From: Candidatus Margulisbacteria bacterium GWF2_35_9
GTDB lineage: Bacteria > Margulisbacteria > Riflemargulisbacteria > GWF2-35-9
Length of the DNA: 34,206 nucleotides
Direction: 5' to 3'
NCBI GenBank assembly: GCA_001783275.1
Contig: MFRH01000023.1
Location: 9,335 to 43,540 of the forward strand
Shown: piece by piece, positions 16,943 through 25,655 of the stretch
Layout of the letters: each line of letters opens with the position of its first letter
Numbering within the stretch: the first letter of the stretch is position 1
Program-made: the position numbers and the translations under genes
The notes under the pieces: model-generated
Told to the model about the DNA's origin: nothing
Databases searched by the model: none
Seen by the model: the letters and a program-made list of their open reading frames with translations, nothing else

Positions 16943-17554
16943 ATGGCAAAGATTAGATTAACAAAAAATGAGTATAAAAAGCAAAAGGATTCGCTAAAGC
17001 GATATCAGCGATATCTTCCGACATTAGAGTTGAAGAAAACACAATTGCTTGTTGAAATTCGTAGAATTCAGGATTCTATCGATCGTATTGAGAATGAAAT
17101 CGATATTCTTGAAAAAAATATTAATAGTTGGGTTGACTTATTTTCCGAGGATATTGATCTTCGAACTCTTTTTGAGATAAAAGAAATTAACCGATCTATT
17201 GGAAATATTGCCGGTAGTGATATCGAATTATTTGACGGAGTGGTATTTGAGAACAAACCCTATGATTATACACAGTATCCTTTATGGGTAGATCGTGGGG
17301 TTGTGGTTGTAAAGCAAATTATGGAGCTAAAGATTGAGCAGGACATTTTGCATAAACAACAAGAAATAATTAAAGAGGAATTGCGGGTTACCATTCAGCG
17401 TATAAACCTGTTTGATAAGGTTATGATCCCAAAATCTAAGAACAATATTAGAAAAATTAAAATATATCTGGGAGATATGGATACGGCTGCGGTGGTTCGT
17501 GGGAAGATTGCAAAAACAAAGGTTGAAAAGAAAAAAATGGAGAGAGCCGCATGA
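16943..17554 (+). CDS. atpD: V/A-type ATPase subunit D (central rotor shaft)
   Basis: This 203-residue protein has the expected long N- and C-terminal helices that make the antiparallel coiled coil of the central shaft: residues 1-60 (LTKNEYKKQKDSLKRYQRYLPTLELKK...) and 125-203, with a small middle domain. In the complex it turns inside the A3B3 head and transmits rotation to the K ring. It begins nine bases after atpB and overlaps subunit I by four bases (ATGA), so translation is coupled. Length is typical of the family. No subunit F or C gene accompanies it. Confidence 0.9.
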   Translation: MAKIRLTKNEYKKQKDSLKRYQRYLPTLELKKTQLLVEIRRIQDSIDRIENEIDILEKNINSWVDLFSEDIDLRTLFEIKEINRSIGNIAGSDIELFDGVVFENKPYDYTQYPLWVDRGVVVVKQIMELKIEQDILHKQQEIIKEELRVTIQRINLFDKVMIPKSKNNIRKIKIYLGDMDTAAVVRGKIAKTKVEKKKMERAA

Positions 17555-19323
17555 TTATTCCAATGGAGAAAGTAACCCTTTTTACAATCAAGACGCAGGT
17601 TTCGTCTGTTTTACACCAGTTGAGGAAACTTGGGGTTATTCATGTTGAGCAGATTAAGACTCCCTTATCTGCAAATGTTGGGACATTAGAAGATGAAATT
17701 ACGGATGTCAAAAATGCGTTAAGTCTTCTAAAAATGTATCCAGACATGAAAATGTTATCAGAGATTGACGATGTAACAAGTGCTGTTGAAGAAGTGCTAA
17801 TGCTAGATGATGAACGAACAGATCTGGAAAGAAAAAAAGAGTCATTATTAAAGCAGCAAGAGTGGTACAACGAATGGGGGAAAGTGTCATTAAATAGTAT
17901 AAAACATCTTGAGGAATCTGGTTTTTACGTCAAATTATATCAGGCACCTCGATCATTTATGGATAAAAATAAAGATAATCCCAATTTATTTGTTGTTAAT
18001 GAGGGAAAATTTGATTTAAAACTTGCTTTGATTAGTCGATCTCTTGAAGAAAAACTAGAGTTAAAAGAGGATCATCTCCCTGAAATGGAGTTCAAACAAG
18101 TTGAATCCGAATTAATTAGAGTTACACATAAAATCGATCGTATAGAAAGTGATTTTAAAGTCAGTGTTCAGTATGTAAATACTTTTGAAAAGTATCAAAA
18201 TCAATTAGTAAAACAGCTCGAGTTTGAAACTATCCGATTTGGAATGGGAGAAGAAGGTCTTCTTTGTTACATAAGAGGATATGTCCCGGTAGATCAGGTT
18301 AAAAAGATCAAAGAATATTGCGACACAAATGATTGTGGTTATATGTTTGAAGCGTGTACGGAGGAGGACAACCCTCCTGTACTAATAAAAAACAAGAGAT
18401 GGATAAACATTATCGCTCCTGTATTTAAATTTATGGGAACTGTACCCAATTATAATGAATTTGATATCAGTATGTGGTTCTTACTGTTTTTCGGTCTGTT
18501 TTTTGCAATGTTAATTGGTGATGCAGGTTATGGCGTGTTATTTGTAGTCCTGACATTTTTTGCAAGAAAAAAGTTTAAAAATGCTCCATCCGAACCTTTT
18601 TTCTTAATGTATGCGATGAGTGGTGCGACTATTTTCTGGGGAGCCATTACAGGGACTTGGTTTGGGGTTGAAAAAATAGCTCAATTACCAGTATTTAGTT
18701 CTCTGATTATTCCTTCAATTTCAAGTTTTGGAGTGGATAATAAAGAAAATATTATGCATTTATGTTTTTTTATTGGGGCTGTTCATTTAAGCATTGCACA
18801 TTTACTGTTGGCTTTCAGAGCCCGTAAATCTTTGCGTGCATTGGGGCAGATTGGTTGGGTAGGTATTGTCTGGGGACTTTATTTCGTTGCCCATCTTTTA
18901 GTCCTAAGTCAGCCGATTCCAATGATTGGGAAAGGGGCATTAATTATTGGCTTTAGTCTTGTTATTCTATTTGCAAATGCTCAGAAAAACATGGTGAAGG
19001 GTGCGTTGCTTTCTCTTTCGAATATTCCATTAAGTGCTATCAGTACTTTTTCAGATGTGGTATCTTATGTTCGATTATTTGCAGTTGGTTATGCCTCGGT
19101 TGTTGTTGCCGTGAGTTTTAATAATATGGCGATGGGAATCGGTTTTGGAAGTGTGTTTGCAACCTTGGGGGCTGTTTTTATACTTGTGATTGGCCATGGA
19201 CTTAATATAATATTAGGAGCAATGGCATTAATTGTTCATGGAGTACGACTTAATATGTTGGAATTTTCAGGTCATTTAGGAATGGAATGGTCTGGTAAAG
19301 AGTATGAACCATTTAAGGAATAA
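17551..19323 (+). CDS. atpI: V/A-type ATPase membrane subunit I (subunit a)
   Basis: This 590-residue stator membrane subunit conducts ions past the rotor. Residues 1-300 are the soluble arm, with long helices and the typical start MIIPMEKVTLFTIK; the remainder holds about seven or eight membrane helices. The first membrane helices contain the family signature LLFFGLFFAMLIGDAGYGVLF. The essential arginine is Arg508 in SDVVSYVRLFAVGYA, and the last helix includes IGHGLNIILGAMALIVHGVRLNMLEFSGH. The protein is slightly short, as are spirochaetal and chlamydial forms. It overlaps atpD by four bases and is followed by the K subunit after 17 bases. Confidence 0.95.
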   Translation: MIIPMEKVTLFTIKTQVSSVLHQLRKLGVIHVEQIKTPLSANVGTLEDEITDVKNALSLLKMYPDMKMLSEIDDVTSAVEEVLMLDDERTDLERKKESLLKQQEWYNEWGKVSLNSIKHLEESGFYVKLYQAPRSFMDKNKDNPNLFVVNEGKFDLKLALISRSLEEKLELKEDHLPEMEFKQVESELIRVTHKIDRIESDFKVSVQYVNTFEKYQNQLVKQLEFETIRFGMGEEGLLCYIRGYVPVDQVKKIKEYCDTNDCGYMFEACTEEDNPPVLIKNKRWINIIAPVFKFMGTVPNYNEFDISMWFLLFFGLFFAMLIGDAGYGVLFVVLTFFARKKFKNAPSEPFFLMYAMSGATIFWGAITGTWFGVEKIAQLPVFSSLIIPSISSFGVDNKENIMHLCFFIGAVHLSIAHLLLAFRARKSLRALGQIGWVGIVWGLYFVAHLLVLSQPIPMIGKGALIIGFSLVILFANAQKNMVKGALLSLSNIPLSAISTFSDVVSYVRLFAVGYASVVVAVSFNNMAMGIGFGSVFATLGAVFILVIGHGLNIILGAMALIVHGVRLNMLEFSGHLGMEWSGKEYEPFKE

Positions 19324-19340
19324 AAAAAAGGAGGGATAAA

Positions 19341-19781
19341 ATGATTGAAGGTTTAGGAGATATGGGGTTTTCGTTAGCATTTGCAGCAATAGGGTCTGCA
19401 CTGGGAACAGGAGTTGCTGGTATGGCGGCAATAGGTGCTTGGAAAAAGGCATTCGCAGCAAATAAAGTAGCGCCATTTATACTTATTGCGTTTGTTGGTG
19501 CACCACTTTCGCAAACGATTTACGGAATGATTCTTGGTGGATCCATTCGAGCCGCTAACTTACCATCCAGCATGTATGTGTATCAAATGATTTTAGGTGC
19601 TGTCGCAGGACTTGCAATGGGCGTAAGTGCGTTTTATCAGGGCAAAGCTGGAGCAAGAGCTGCTGATGCGTTAGCAGAAACAGGCAAAGGGTTTGGAAAC
19701 TACATTATGGTTCTGGGCGTAATTGAAACTGTTGCTCTATTCGTTATGGTATTTGCTGGTATGGCAATTCCAAAAGGATAA
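19341..19781 (+). CDS. atpK: V/A-type ATPase proteolipid subunit K, possible Na+ type
   Basis: This 146-residue rotor-ring subunit has four membrane helices in two hairpins. Gly-rich helix 1 is IGSALGTGVAGMAAIGAW, helix 2 contains GAPLSQTIYG, helix 3 precedes YQGKAGARAADA and helix 4 contains the ion-binding Glu129 (VLGVIETVALFVMVFAG). Only the second hairpin has the acidic residue. Ser57-Gln58, Gln100 and Glu129 correspond to Thr64-Gln65, Gln110 and Glu139, the Na+ ligands of Enterococcus hirae NtpK. This suggests Na+ rather than H+ transport, but that is inferred from alignment by eye. A strong ribosome site (GGAGGG) precedes the ATG. It is the last gene of the operon. Confidence 0.93.
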   Translation: MIEGLGDMGFSLAFAAIGSALGTGVAGMAAIGAWKKAFAANKVAPFILIAFVGAPLSQTIYGMILGGSIRAANLPSSMYVYQMILGAVAGLAMGVSAFYQGKAGARAADALAETGKGFGNYIMVLGVIETVALFVMVFAGMAIPKG

Positions 19782-19791
19782 TAATTTAAAT

Positions 19792-19826
19792 ACGGTTAAT
19801 TCGCATAATATTTGTGAGTTAACCGT
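19792..19826. terminator. Long hairpin after the V-ATPase operon
   Basis: ACGGTTAATTCGCA pairs with TGTGAGTTAACCGT over 14 positions, including two G-T pairs, around a seven-base loop. It starts ten bases after the K subunit stop. The following bases are TAAAACTAG, without a T run, so it may act as an mRNA 3' stabiliser or processing site rather than an efficient terminator. The next gene starts 29 bases later. Confidence 0.5.
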
Positions 19827-19855
19827 TAAAACTAGCTACTAAAGGATTTGTACTT

Positions 19856-20263
19856 TTGTATACTTTCAGATTCGAATGGAATGAGTCACATGGTGTTGGT
19901 AATGACATCCTTGATGATCAACATAAACAGTTAATCGGCATTATGAATGACTACTACTTTTCTATGATTCAAGGGAAAGGTGATATAAAGGCAAAAACTT
20001 ATCTCGAACAGTTGTTAGCATTTGCAGCGTCTCATTTTGCCTATGAAGAGGAATATCTTGCTGGTAAAGGTTATCCTGATCTAAAAAACCATAAAGAAGA
20101 GCATGATTCCTTTATTTGCAGTATTAAAGACTTCTTAAGGGTAGCCAGTACCCCTACTATCAGTCTTCCAATAGATATGTTAAAATTTATAAAGAAATGG
20201 GAGCAACAACACATGCTTCTAACCGATAAAAAATATGCAGAGTTTATAAGCCATCGCTTCTAA
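19856..20263 (+). CDS. Bacteriohemerythrin
   Basis: This 135-residue oxygen-binding di-iron protein has all seven expected iron ligands in a four-helix bundle: His23 (DDQH), His60 and Glu64 (HFAYEEE), His79 and His83 (HKEEH), and His119 and Asp124 (HMLLTDKKY). No extra domain is present, so it is a stand-alone soluble protein used for oxygen sensing, scavenging or delivery in microaerophiles and anaerobes. The start codon is TTG at 19856, supported by AAAGGA nine bases upstream (19841-19846); there is no in-frame ATG near it. It lies downstream of the V-ATPase hairpin and may share readthrough transcription. Confidence 0.93.
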   Translation: MYTFRFEWNESHGVGNDILDDQHKQLIGIMNDYYFSMIQGKGDIKAKTYLEQLLAFAASHFAYEEEYLAGKGYPDLKNHKEEHDSFICSIKDFLRVASTPTISLPIDMLKFIKKWEQQHMLLTDKKYAEFISHRF

Positions 20264-20295
20264 TCATAAAGGAAGTTTGAGTTAAACAAAATACA

Positions 20296-20913
20296 ATGTA
20301 TTGTACATATTGCGATAAATTAGTTTCAGAAAAGATGGCAATACGAAGAAATTTTTGTCCTTATTGCGGACGACGATTAAATTGGTTTGGCATTCCTGAA
20401 GTTTCTTTAAGTAAACCAATTCTTCAGGCGATATTAAAGAGAAAAAACTTTCTGGTTCGACAGCGCTTACAAAATATCAATGAATTCTATTTCAAGGAAA
20501 ATGAAACAGAAATACCCTTATTAGAACTTCAAGATGCTTTGTTAATAAATCCTGATAATTTAAAAGCGCGTTTTCAACTGGTGTTATATTATATTGAGAG
20601 AAAACGACTGGACAAGGCCAAAGAAGAGTTAACAATAATATTAACAAAAGAACCGAAAAATGTGGATGCCCTTTTTCAGAGAGCTAATGTTGCAGTTGAA
20701 GAAGAAGAATTTGAAATTGCGATAAACTATTGTAACGAAATATTGAAAATAGAACCCAAAAACTTGAGCGCTATGTACAATCGAGCGACTGCATATTACT
20801 TCATAGGGGATTTCCAACAAGCACTATCGGAATTCAGAAAAATTCTCGTCTTTGAACCTGAAAACGAAGATGTCCTAAAGGCAGTTTATGAATTAGCAGC
20901 CAAACTGAATTAG
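20296..20913 (+). CDS. Zinc-ribbon protein with TPR repeats
   Basis: This 205-residue cytosolic protein begins with a rubredoxin-like zinc ribbon (Cys3-x2-Cys6 and Cys21-x2-Cys24 in MYCTYC and FCPYCGRR). A linker leads to at least three or four tetratricopeptide repeats (about 75-200) with hallmark patterns such as [32 protein letters not shown] and [26 protein letters not shown]. TPRs bind proteins, so an adaptor or assembly role is likely, but the partner is unknown. ATG 20296 is the only plausible start after an in-frame TGA at 20278. It has no close ribosome site; the nearest AAAGGAAG ends 20 bases upstream. It lies 32 bases after the hemerythrin gene, perhaps in the same transcript. Confidence 0.75.
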   Translation: MYCTYCDKLVSEKMAIRRNFCPYCGRRLNWFGIPEVSLSKPILQAILKRKNFLVRQRLQNINEFYFKENETEIPLLELQDALLINPDNLKARFQLVLYYIERKRLDKAKEELTIILTKEPKNVDALFQRANVAVEEEEFEIAINYCNEILKIEPKNLSAMYNRATAYYFIGDFQQALSEFRKILVFEPENEDVLKAVYELAAKLN

Positions 20914-20921
20914 ATTTTATT

Positions 20922-20950
20922 TTTACAAACTTAACTCTCTAAGTTATACT
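20922..20950 (+). promoter_or_regulatory. Promoter of ispF-cysS-thiE
   Basis: TTTACA (20922-20927), 17-base spacer, TATACT (20945-20950), about 45 bases before the ispF ATG, which has CGGAGAA as its ribosome site. Confidence 0.6.
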
Positions 20951-20995
20951 TATTTAGAAGTTTTTAGAGTATTTATTTATCGGAGAATAACTGTT

Positions 20996-21466
20996 ATGTA
21001 TCGAGTTGGAAATGGAATTGATGTTCATCAGTTAGTTATAGATCGAAAACTCATTTTAGGAGGAGTCGATATCCCTTTTAAAAAAGGCCTTTTGGGTCAT
21101 AGTGATGCAGATGTATTAGTTCATTCAATCATTGATGCGTTATTAGGTGCTGCTGGTAAAGGCGTGATAGGGGAACACTTTCCTGATACGGATCAAACAT
21201 ACAAGGACATAAGTAGTTTACTGCTCCTTAAAAAAACAAAGAATATAATTGATGGATATGTAATTGTGAATATTGATGCAACAATTCTGGCAGAGAAACC
21301 AAAACTTCAATCCTATTTCCCCCAGATGATAAAAAATATTTCAAGGGTTTTAGTCATCGATGATTCCCAAATAAATATTAAAGCAACAACAACTGAGCAG
21401 TTGGGTTTTGTGGGCAGAGAGGAAGGAATGGCCGTTTATACGACAGTGCTGTTGAAACTGAAATGA
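20996..21466 (+). CDS. ispF: 2-C-methyl-D-erythritol 2,4-cyclodiphosphate synthase
   Basis: This 156-residue enzyme of the MEP isoprenoid pathway cyclises CDP-ME 2-phosphate with loss of CMP. Metal ligands Asp9 and His11 (GIDVHQL) and His43 ([18 protein letters not shown]) are present, as are IGEHFPDTD and the C-terminal signature [19 protein letters not shown]. Length is standard. It overlaps cysS by four bases (ATGA), a coupling also seen in Firmicutes, where ispD/ispF and cysS are neighbours. No ispD is adjacent here. Confidence 0.96.
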   Translation: MYRVGNGIDVHQLVIDRKLILGGVDIPFKKGLLGHSDADVLVHSIIDALLGAAGKGVIGEHFPDTDQTYKDISSLLLLKKTKNIIDGYVIVNIDATILAEKPKLQSYFPQMIKNISRVLVIDDSQINIKATTTEQLGFVGREEGMAVYTTVLLKLK

Positions 21467-22803
21467 TCCAAGTTTATAATAATTTAATCCATAAAAAAAC
21501 AGAGTTTAAATCACTCAAAAAAGACACTGTTAACATGTATGTATGTGGAGTTACTGTATATGACTTATGCCATATTGGACATGCCAGAGCCTATGTTTCT
21601 TTTGATATAATTCGAAGATATTTGGAATATCGTGGTTATAAAGTGAAATATATCCAAAATTTTACGGATGTTGATGATAAAATAATTAATCGAGCCATTG
21701 AGAATAAAGAAGATCCATTAGATTTGTCGACACGAATGATCGATGAATATTTTTTAGACATGGATGCCATTAATATTAAACGAGCTGATATTTACCCTAA
21801 AGTGACGACTCATATTCCAGAGATTATCAGTTTTATTGAAAAGCTGATAAAGAAGGGATTGGCCTATTCGGTTGATGGGGACGTATATTATGATGTTCGT
21901 AAATTTAAAGATTATGGAAAACTTTCCAATCGAAAATTGGCGGATATGCAGGCGGGAGCGAGAGTTGATATTAATGATAAAAAGGTTTATCCCCTTGATT
22001 TTGCATTGTGGAAAGCAGAGAAGGAAAATGAGCTGTCTTGGGATAGCCCTTGGGGAAAAGGAAGGCCAGGTTGGCATATTGAATGTAGTGCTATGAGTAT
22101 GAAATATCTGGGCGCCACCTTTGATATTCATGGTGGTGGCCATGATTTGATTTTCCCTCACCATGAAAATGAGATTGCTCAAACAGAAGGATTAACTGAC
22201 AAGCCGATGGCTAATTACTGGGTACATAATGGTTTTGTTCGAATTAATGATGAAAAAATGAGTAAATCTTTGGATAATTTTTTTACGATTCGTGAAGTGT
22301 TAAAACAGGTAGACCCTATGGCACTTAGATTGTTTTTTTTAATGACCCACTATCGAATGCCAATCAATTACTCTGATACGGATATAATAGAGACAAGTAA
22401 AGCATTAAGCAGAATTTCACACTCACTTACGCTGAATGATTTAAAAGACGATGCCGTTGATGTAGAGACCTATAGGCAAGAGTTTGTCTCGGCAATGGAT
22501 GATGACTTTAATACAGCGCGTGCGCTAGCAGTTGTGTTTGATTTAGTAAAGCAACTTAACAAAACACTCAATATAAACTATCAAATTTTATTAAAAGAAC
22601 TCTTGTCTGTTCTTGGAATCAAAATAGAACAGAAAGAAGAATCTATTCCTAAAGAAATTATTGCACTTGCTGAAAAAAGACAACAAGCACGAATAGATAA
22701 AAACTGGGCAAAATCCGATGAATATAGAGACCAGATTTCTGCAGCCGGTTTTGCAGTGAAAGATAGTAAAGATAGTTTCGAAATTATTAAGATTAATGCC
22801 TAA
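21463..22803 (+). CDS. cysS: Cysteinyl-tRNA synthetase
   Basis: This 446-residue class I aminoacyl-tRNA synthetase charges tRNA-Cys. The HIGH motif is at 37-40 (LCHIGHAR) and KMSKS at 265-269. The catalytic zinc ligands Cys28, Cys208 (WHIEC), His233 and Glu237 (FPHHENE) agree with the E. coli enzyme. The C-terminal anticodon-binding helices (DALIR-type) follow and end in [20 protein letters not shown]. Length is near the usual 460. It overlaps ispF by four bases at its start and thiE by eight at its end. Confidence 0.97.
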   Translation: MIQVYNNLIHKKTEFKSLKKDTVNMYVCGVTVYDLCHIGHARAYVSFDIIRRYLEYRGYKVKYIQNFTDVDDKIINRAIENKEDPLDLSTRMIDEYFLDMDAINIKRADIYPKVTTHIPEIISFIEKLIKKGLAYSVDGDVYYDVRKFKDYGKLSNRKLADMQAGARVDINDKKVYPLDFALWKAEKENELSWDSPWGKGRPGWHIECSAMSMKYLGATFDIHGGGHDLIFPHHENEIAQTEGLTDKPMANYWVHNGFVRINDEKMSKSLDNFFTIREVLKQVDPMALRLFFLMTHYRMPINYSDTDIIETSKALSRISHSLTLNDLKDDAVDVETYRQEFVSAMDDDFNTARALAVVFDLVKQLNKTLNINYQILLKELLSVLGIKIEQKEESIPKEIIALAEKRQQARIDKNWAKSDEYRDQISAAGFAVKDSKDSFEIIKINA

Positions 22804-23419
22804 GGTTTCTGCTAAGTTTGGTTTTTACGCAATCCTCACAAATCCAGTTATTGGTTATGAACCATTGGCAAAAGTTCTTGTTGAAGAGGCAGTTCCCTTT
22901 ATTCAGTTGCGTATTAAAAACGATAATCGTGAAAATACTTTGAGAATTGCGAAACGTATTTCAGCGATATGTTTTGGTACTCAAACAAAATTTATTATTA
23001 ATGACGATCCTCTGCTAGTTGTAGAAAGCGGTGCTGATGGGGTTCATCTTGGCCAGGATGATATGCCGTATGAACAGGCTAGAATGATCCTTGGACCGAA
23101 TAGAATCATCGGTTTATCCACCCATAATCCGGATCAAGTTAGAGAGGCTAATGAGCTTAAGCCTGATTATATTGGTATTGGCCCAGTATATGAGACGCCG
23201 ACGAAGCAGATTGCCGATCCGGTTCTTGGATTATCAGGATTAAAAGAAATGTTAGCGTTAACAAATTTACCGTCGATTGCAATTGGTGGGATTGATTTTT
23301 CAAATATTGAAGATGTGATGATCGCAGGAGCCAAAAATGTATGTGCTGTTCGATTAATTAATGAATCAAAAGAACCACACAAGGTTCTTAGCCAGCTGAA
23401 GCAACTTTTCCTAAACTAA
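22796..23419 (+). CDS. thiE: Thiamine-phosphate synthase
   Basis: This 207-residue TIM-barrel enzyme joins HMP-pyrophosphate and thiazole phosphate into thiamine phosphate. Family motifs are QLRIK, FIINDDPLLVVESGADGVHLGQDDM, IIGLSTHNPDQV, DYIGIGPVYETPTK and SIAIGGI. The ATG overlaps the cysS stop by eight bases, leaving no room for a TPP riboswitch or separate promoter. No other thiamine gene is nearby. An alternative is the TenI-type paralogue (aromatase), but the retained LGQDD and GPVYETPTK motifs favour ThiE. Its last nine bases overlap the 3' end of the convergent STAS-like gene. Confidence 0.88.
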   Translation: MPKVSAKFGFYAILTNPVIGYEPLAKVLVEEAVPFIQLRIKNDNRENTLRIAKRISAICFGTQTKFIINDDPLLVVESGADGVHLGQDDMPYEQARMILGPNRIIGLSTHNPDQVREANELKPDYIGIGPVYETPTKQIADPVLGLSGLKEMLALTNLPSIAIGGIDFSNIEDVMIAGAKNVCAVRLINESKEPHKVLSQLKQLFLN

Positions 23420-23767
23420 TGCTAAATAGTTTTTTGCTTCATCGACCGTATCAAATATCTTAAAATTTCGTCTGTATAATGTTGAGATAGTGTTTACTAT
23501 TATTTTTTTCATGCCTGAAATACCTACAAGAGCACTCGCTTTAATATAGGGTTTATTATGATTGGTAAAATCTTTGAATATTTCAGTCGTTTCATTAGTT
23601 AGGTCAACCTGACGTAAATCAGAAAGAGCCAGAACAGATTGTGGTGATTGAGTAGCTATTGTTTTTTTTGCTTCGCCAATCATTTTTTTTAACTGATCAA
23701 TTTCTCCCGGATATTCCATTAAAAAAATGTTTTTCCCTTTGTGATTAATAAATTGTGATCCGCTCAT
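23411..23767 (-). CDS. STAS-like (SpoIIAA-like) domain protein
   Basis: This 118-residue cytosolic protein starts at ATG 23767-23765, with AAGGAGA about six bases upstream; residues read further upstream in this frame have no support. The pattern of alternating strands and helices fits a STAS/SEC14-like fold: NIFLMEYPGEIDQLKKMIGEA, SVLALSDLRQVDLTNET, SALVGISGMKKIIVNTI and FKIFDTVDEAKNYLAL. A phosphorylatable Ser is not obvious at the anti-sigma antagonist position, so this is not a clear SpoIIAA. Small proteins of this type occur singly near regulators or polysaccharide genes. The specific function is unknown. It is transcribed from its own promoter and is convergent with thiE. Confidence 0.7.
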   Translation of the reverse strand: MSGSQFINHKGKNIFLMEYPGEIDQLKKMIGEAKKTIATQSPQSVLALSDLRQVDLTNETTEIFKDFTNHNKPYIKASALVGISGMKKIIVNTISTLYRRNFKIFDTVDEAKNYLALV

Positions 23768-23800
23768 GATTGTTCTCCTTAGATATGTGTTCTTTATAGT

Positions 23801-23828
23801 ATTATATTCGTAATTGTTCTCATGTAAA
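23801..23828 (-). promoter_or_regulatory. Promoter of the STAS-like gene
   Basis: On the minus strand TTTACA (23828-23823), 16-base spacer, perfect TATAAT (23806-23801), about 33 bases before the ATG. Confidence 0.65.
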
Positions 23829-23983
23829 GTAAGCACATATGTGATTTATATGCTGTTTGCATCAAACTTATAATCGAGAGTTGTTCATTAATAGACACAG
23901 ATATTATTATGAGCCAATATAGTTAAAAAAAATTAAAGAAATAATATAAGAATTAGAGTAAAATATAAAAAGGAGTTCTATAA

Positions 23984-25327
23984 ATGAAATTTAAAAATGT
24001 ATGGCCCTACTTATTGTTTTTCTTTATTATTTGCAGTTGGCCTTTTATATATTATCCACTGACTGACGGTGATATTTTACATTGGCTTCCCATTGCAAAA
24101 GAAATTCAAAGTAATTTTAATTTTTTAACCACAGTTTCTTTCGATCAGGCTCACGGTCCATTGTTGGTTTGGGGAAGCGGTATTTTTGCGAAAGTATTAT
24201 TTAACTCATTTTATGGTTATGCATTTTTTAATCTAGCTTTGGGTGTATTTGGCATATGGCTAACCTATTATTTCTCATATAAAATTTGGGAAAATGAATC
24301 CATCTCAAAACTCGCTTCTTTTATTATGTCGACTAGTTTAGCTTTCGTATATTTTGCACGTACTCCGATGTATGACCTACCGGCAACCGTTATGTATTTT
24401 GCTTTTACCGGTTTTTATTTGTTGTATGTTATCAAAAATAAACGTAAATATTTGCTTTTGGCATTATTGTTTGTGGGCCTTGGTTCATTATCGCGTTTTT
24501 CGATTGTTCTGGGTTTATCCGGTATTTATCTTGTGTCGATTAATATTATATATCGTCGTTCAATTGTGAAGTTGATAACAGATGGGGCCCTTGTGGTTTT
24601 ATCTCCGGTTCTTTTTAATGCCCCTTGGTTATATGGGCAGTACCTTGTTCATGGTAAAGAGTTTATGGATACTTTTATGATTGATAATTTTTATCGTTAC
24701 ATCAAAGAACCGGGAGAGGGAGCCAAAACCTATCATAATTACTATGTGTTTATTTTGTATGTTTTTTTTGGATTAATCCCGCATTCTTTTGTTGTCCTTA
24801 TATCTATTTTTCAAAAGAAAACATGGAGTAATATTATAAATAATAAAGTATATCAATCTTTATTTGCAGCATTTTTACCTTGTTTGATTGTGTTTTCTTT
24901 TTCCGGGCATGTGAAATTAGGAAGATATATTGCCTATGTATTTCCAATGTTAATACTATTTTTAAGTCATCATCTATTCGAATTTGATTTAATGAATGAA
25001 AAATGGAGGAAAAAAACATTGATAGCCACTTTATCTACATTGGTTTTGATTTGCATAACGTTTGGTCTACTAATTTATAAGTTTCCTAAAGAGTGTAGTG
25101 AAGCTCCTTTAATGGTTTTGGGTATTATCGGGGTTGTTTGCATACCTATTATTACTATGTTTATTATTATTCGAAATAACCATGAAAAATTTAGAGAAAA
25201 TGCCACAGCTTATTTATTGCCATTTTTATTGGTCCAATTATTGTTTTGGAGTATTCTAGCCTACGAGTCGGTGCATGCATCATTTTTAACATCAATACGA
25301 GACCGAGTTATTCAATCTATATATTGA
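23984..25327 (+). CDS. GT39/ArnT-like membrane glycosyltransferase
   Basis: This 447-residue integral membrane protein has about ten or more helices. A conserved acidic pair in the first extracytoplasmic loop (YYPLTDGDILHWLPIAKEI, Asp28/Asp30) and HGPLLVWGSG match the D-E...KPPLLYW pattern of GT-C enzymes of the dolichyl-phosphate-mannose-protein mannosyltransferase/ArnT family. FARTPMYDLPATVMYFAFTGFYLLY is another hallmark stretch. Such enzymes move a sugar from a polyprenyl phosphate to lipid A, protein or cell-wall glycan outside the membrane. It lacks the large C-terminal periplasmic domain of ArnT, so the acceptor is open. AGGAG precedes ATG 23984. It is monocistronic, and its stop codon overlaps the next promoter. 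Confidence 0.85.
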   Translation: MKFKNVWPYLLFFFIICSWPFIYYPLTDGDILHWLPIAKEIQSNFNFLTTVSFDQAHGPLLVWGSGIFAKVLFNSFYGYAFFNLALGVFGIWLTYYFSYKIWENESISKLASFIMSTSLAFVYFARTPMYDLPATVMYFAFTGFYLLYVIKNKRKYLLLALLFVGLGSLSRFSIVLGLSGIYLVSINIIYRRSIVKLITDGALVVLSPVLFNAPWLYGQYLVHGKEFMDTFMIDNFYRYIKEPGEGAKTYHNYYVFILYVFFGLIPHSFVVLISIFQKKTWSNIINNKVYQSLFAAFLPCLIVFSFSGHVKLGRYIAYVFPMLILFLSHHLFEFDLMNEKWRKKTLIATLSTLVLICITFGLLIYKFPKECSEAPLMVLGIIGVVCIPIITMFIIIRNNHEKFRENATAYLLPFLLVQLLFWSILAYESVHASFLTSIRDRVIQSIY

Positions 25328-25352
25328 CATTCGAATATACATATACTATAAT
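25324..25352 (+). promoter_or_regulatory. Consensus sigma-70 promoter of the thiol-redox operon
   Basis: Perfect TTGACA (25324-25329), 17-base spacer, perfect TATAAT (25347-25352). The -35 box overlaps the TGA of the preceding glycosyltransferase gene. ATTCGAAT (25329-25336), an eight-base palindrome just after the -35 box, is a possible operator for the adjacent ArsR protein. A promoter this strong usually needs repression. Confidence 0.85.
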
Positions 25353-25377
25353 AAATAAAAAGATTAAAGGATTGCAC

Positions 25378-25653
25378 ATGACAAAATATGAAAAGATAGC
25401 GGAGATATTGAAAGTTTTAGGGCATCCTGTTCGTTTGCAGATTGTGGAAGGTATTATATTGAACGAATGTAACGTTTCAAAAATACAAAAGAAAATGAAT
25501 CTGGCTCAAGCAACAGTTTCCCAACATATGTCGCTATTAAAGAGAGTGGGCGTTGTCGAGAATAAACGAAATGGCAATGAAGTATGCTATAGCGTTACAA
25601 ATGATTTTGTCAAAGATATTGTTGCTGCAATTAAAAAAGTAAAGGAGAAATAA
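25378..25653 (+). CDS. ArsR-family transcriptional regulator, possible thiol/redox sensor
   Basis: This 91-residue winged-helix repressor starts ILKVLGHPVRLQIVEGIIL, has the recognition helix in NLAQATVSQHMSLLKRVGVVENKR and the wing in NGNEVCYSV. ATG 25378 is chosen because AAAGGA lies six bases upstream and earlier codons fall in the promoter. Two cysteines are present, Cys31 just before helix 3 and Cys70 in the wing. The paired CxC metal site of CadC/SmtB (ELCVC) is absent. With thioredoxin and CcdA directly downstream, a thiol-redox input of the SqrR/BigR kind is plausible but is inference. The cysteine positions do not exactly match that subfamily. It probably represses its own operon. 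Confidence 0.85.
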   Translation: MTKYEKIAEILKVLGHPVRLQIVEGIILNECNVSKIQKKMNLAQATVSQHMSLLKRVGVVENKRNGNEVCYSVTNDFVKDIVAAIKKVKEK

Positions 25654-25655
25654 TT

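Noticed and set aside
22700-22800. TPP riboswitch before thiE
   Set aside because: thiE overlaps the cysS coding region, leaving no untranslated leader, and the THI-box bases are absent.
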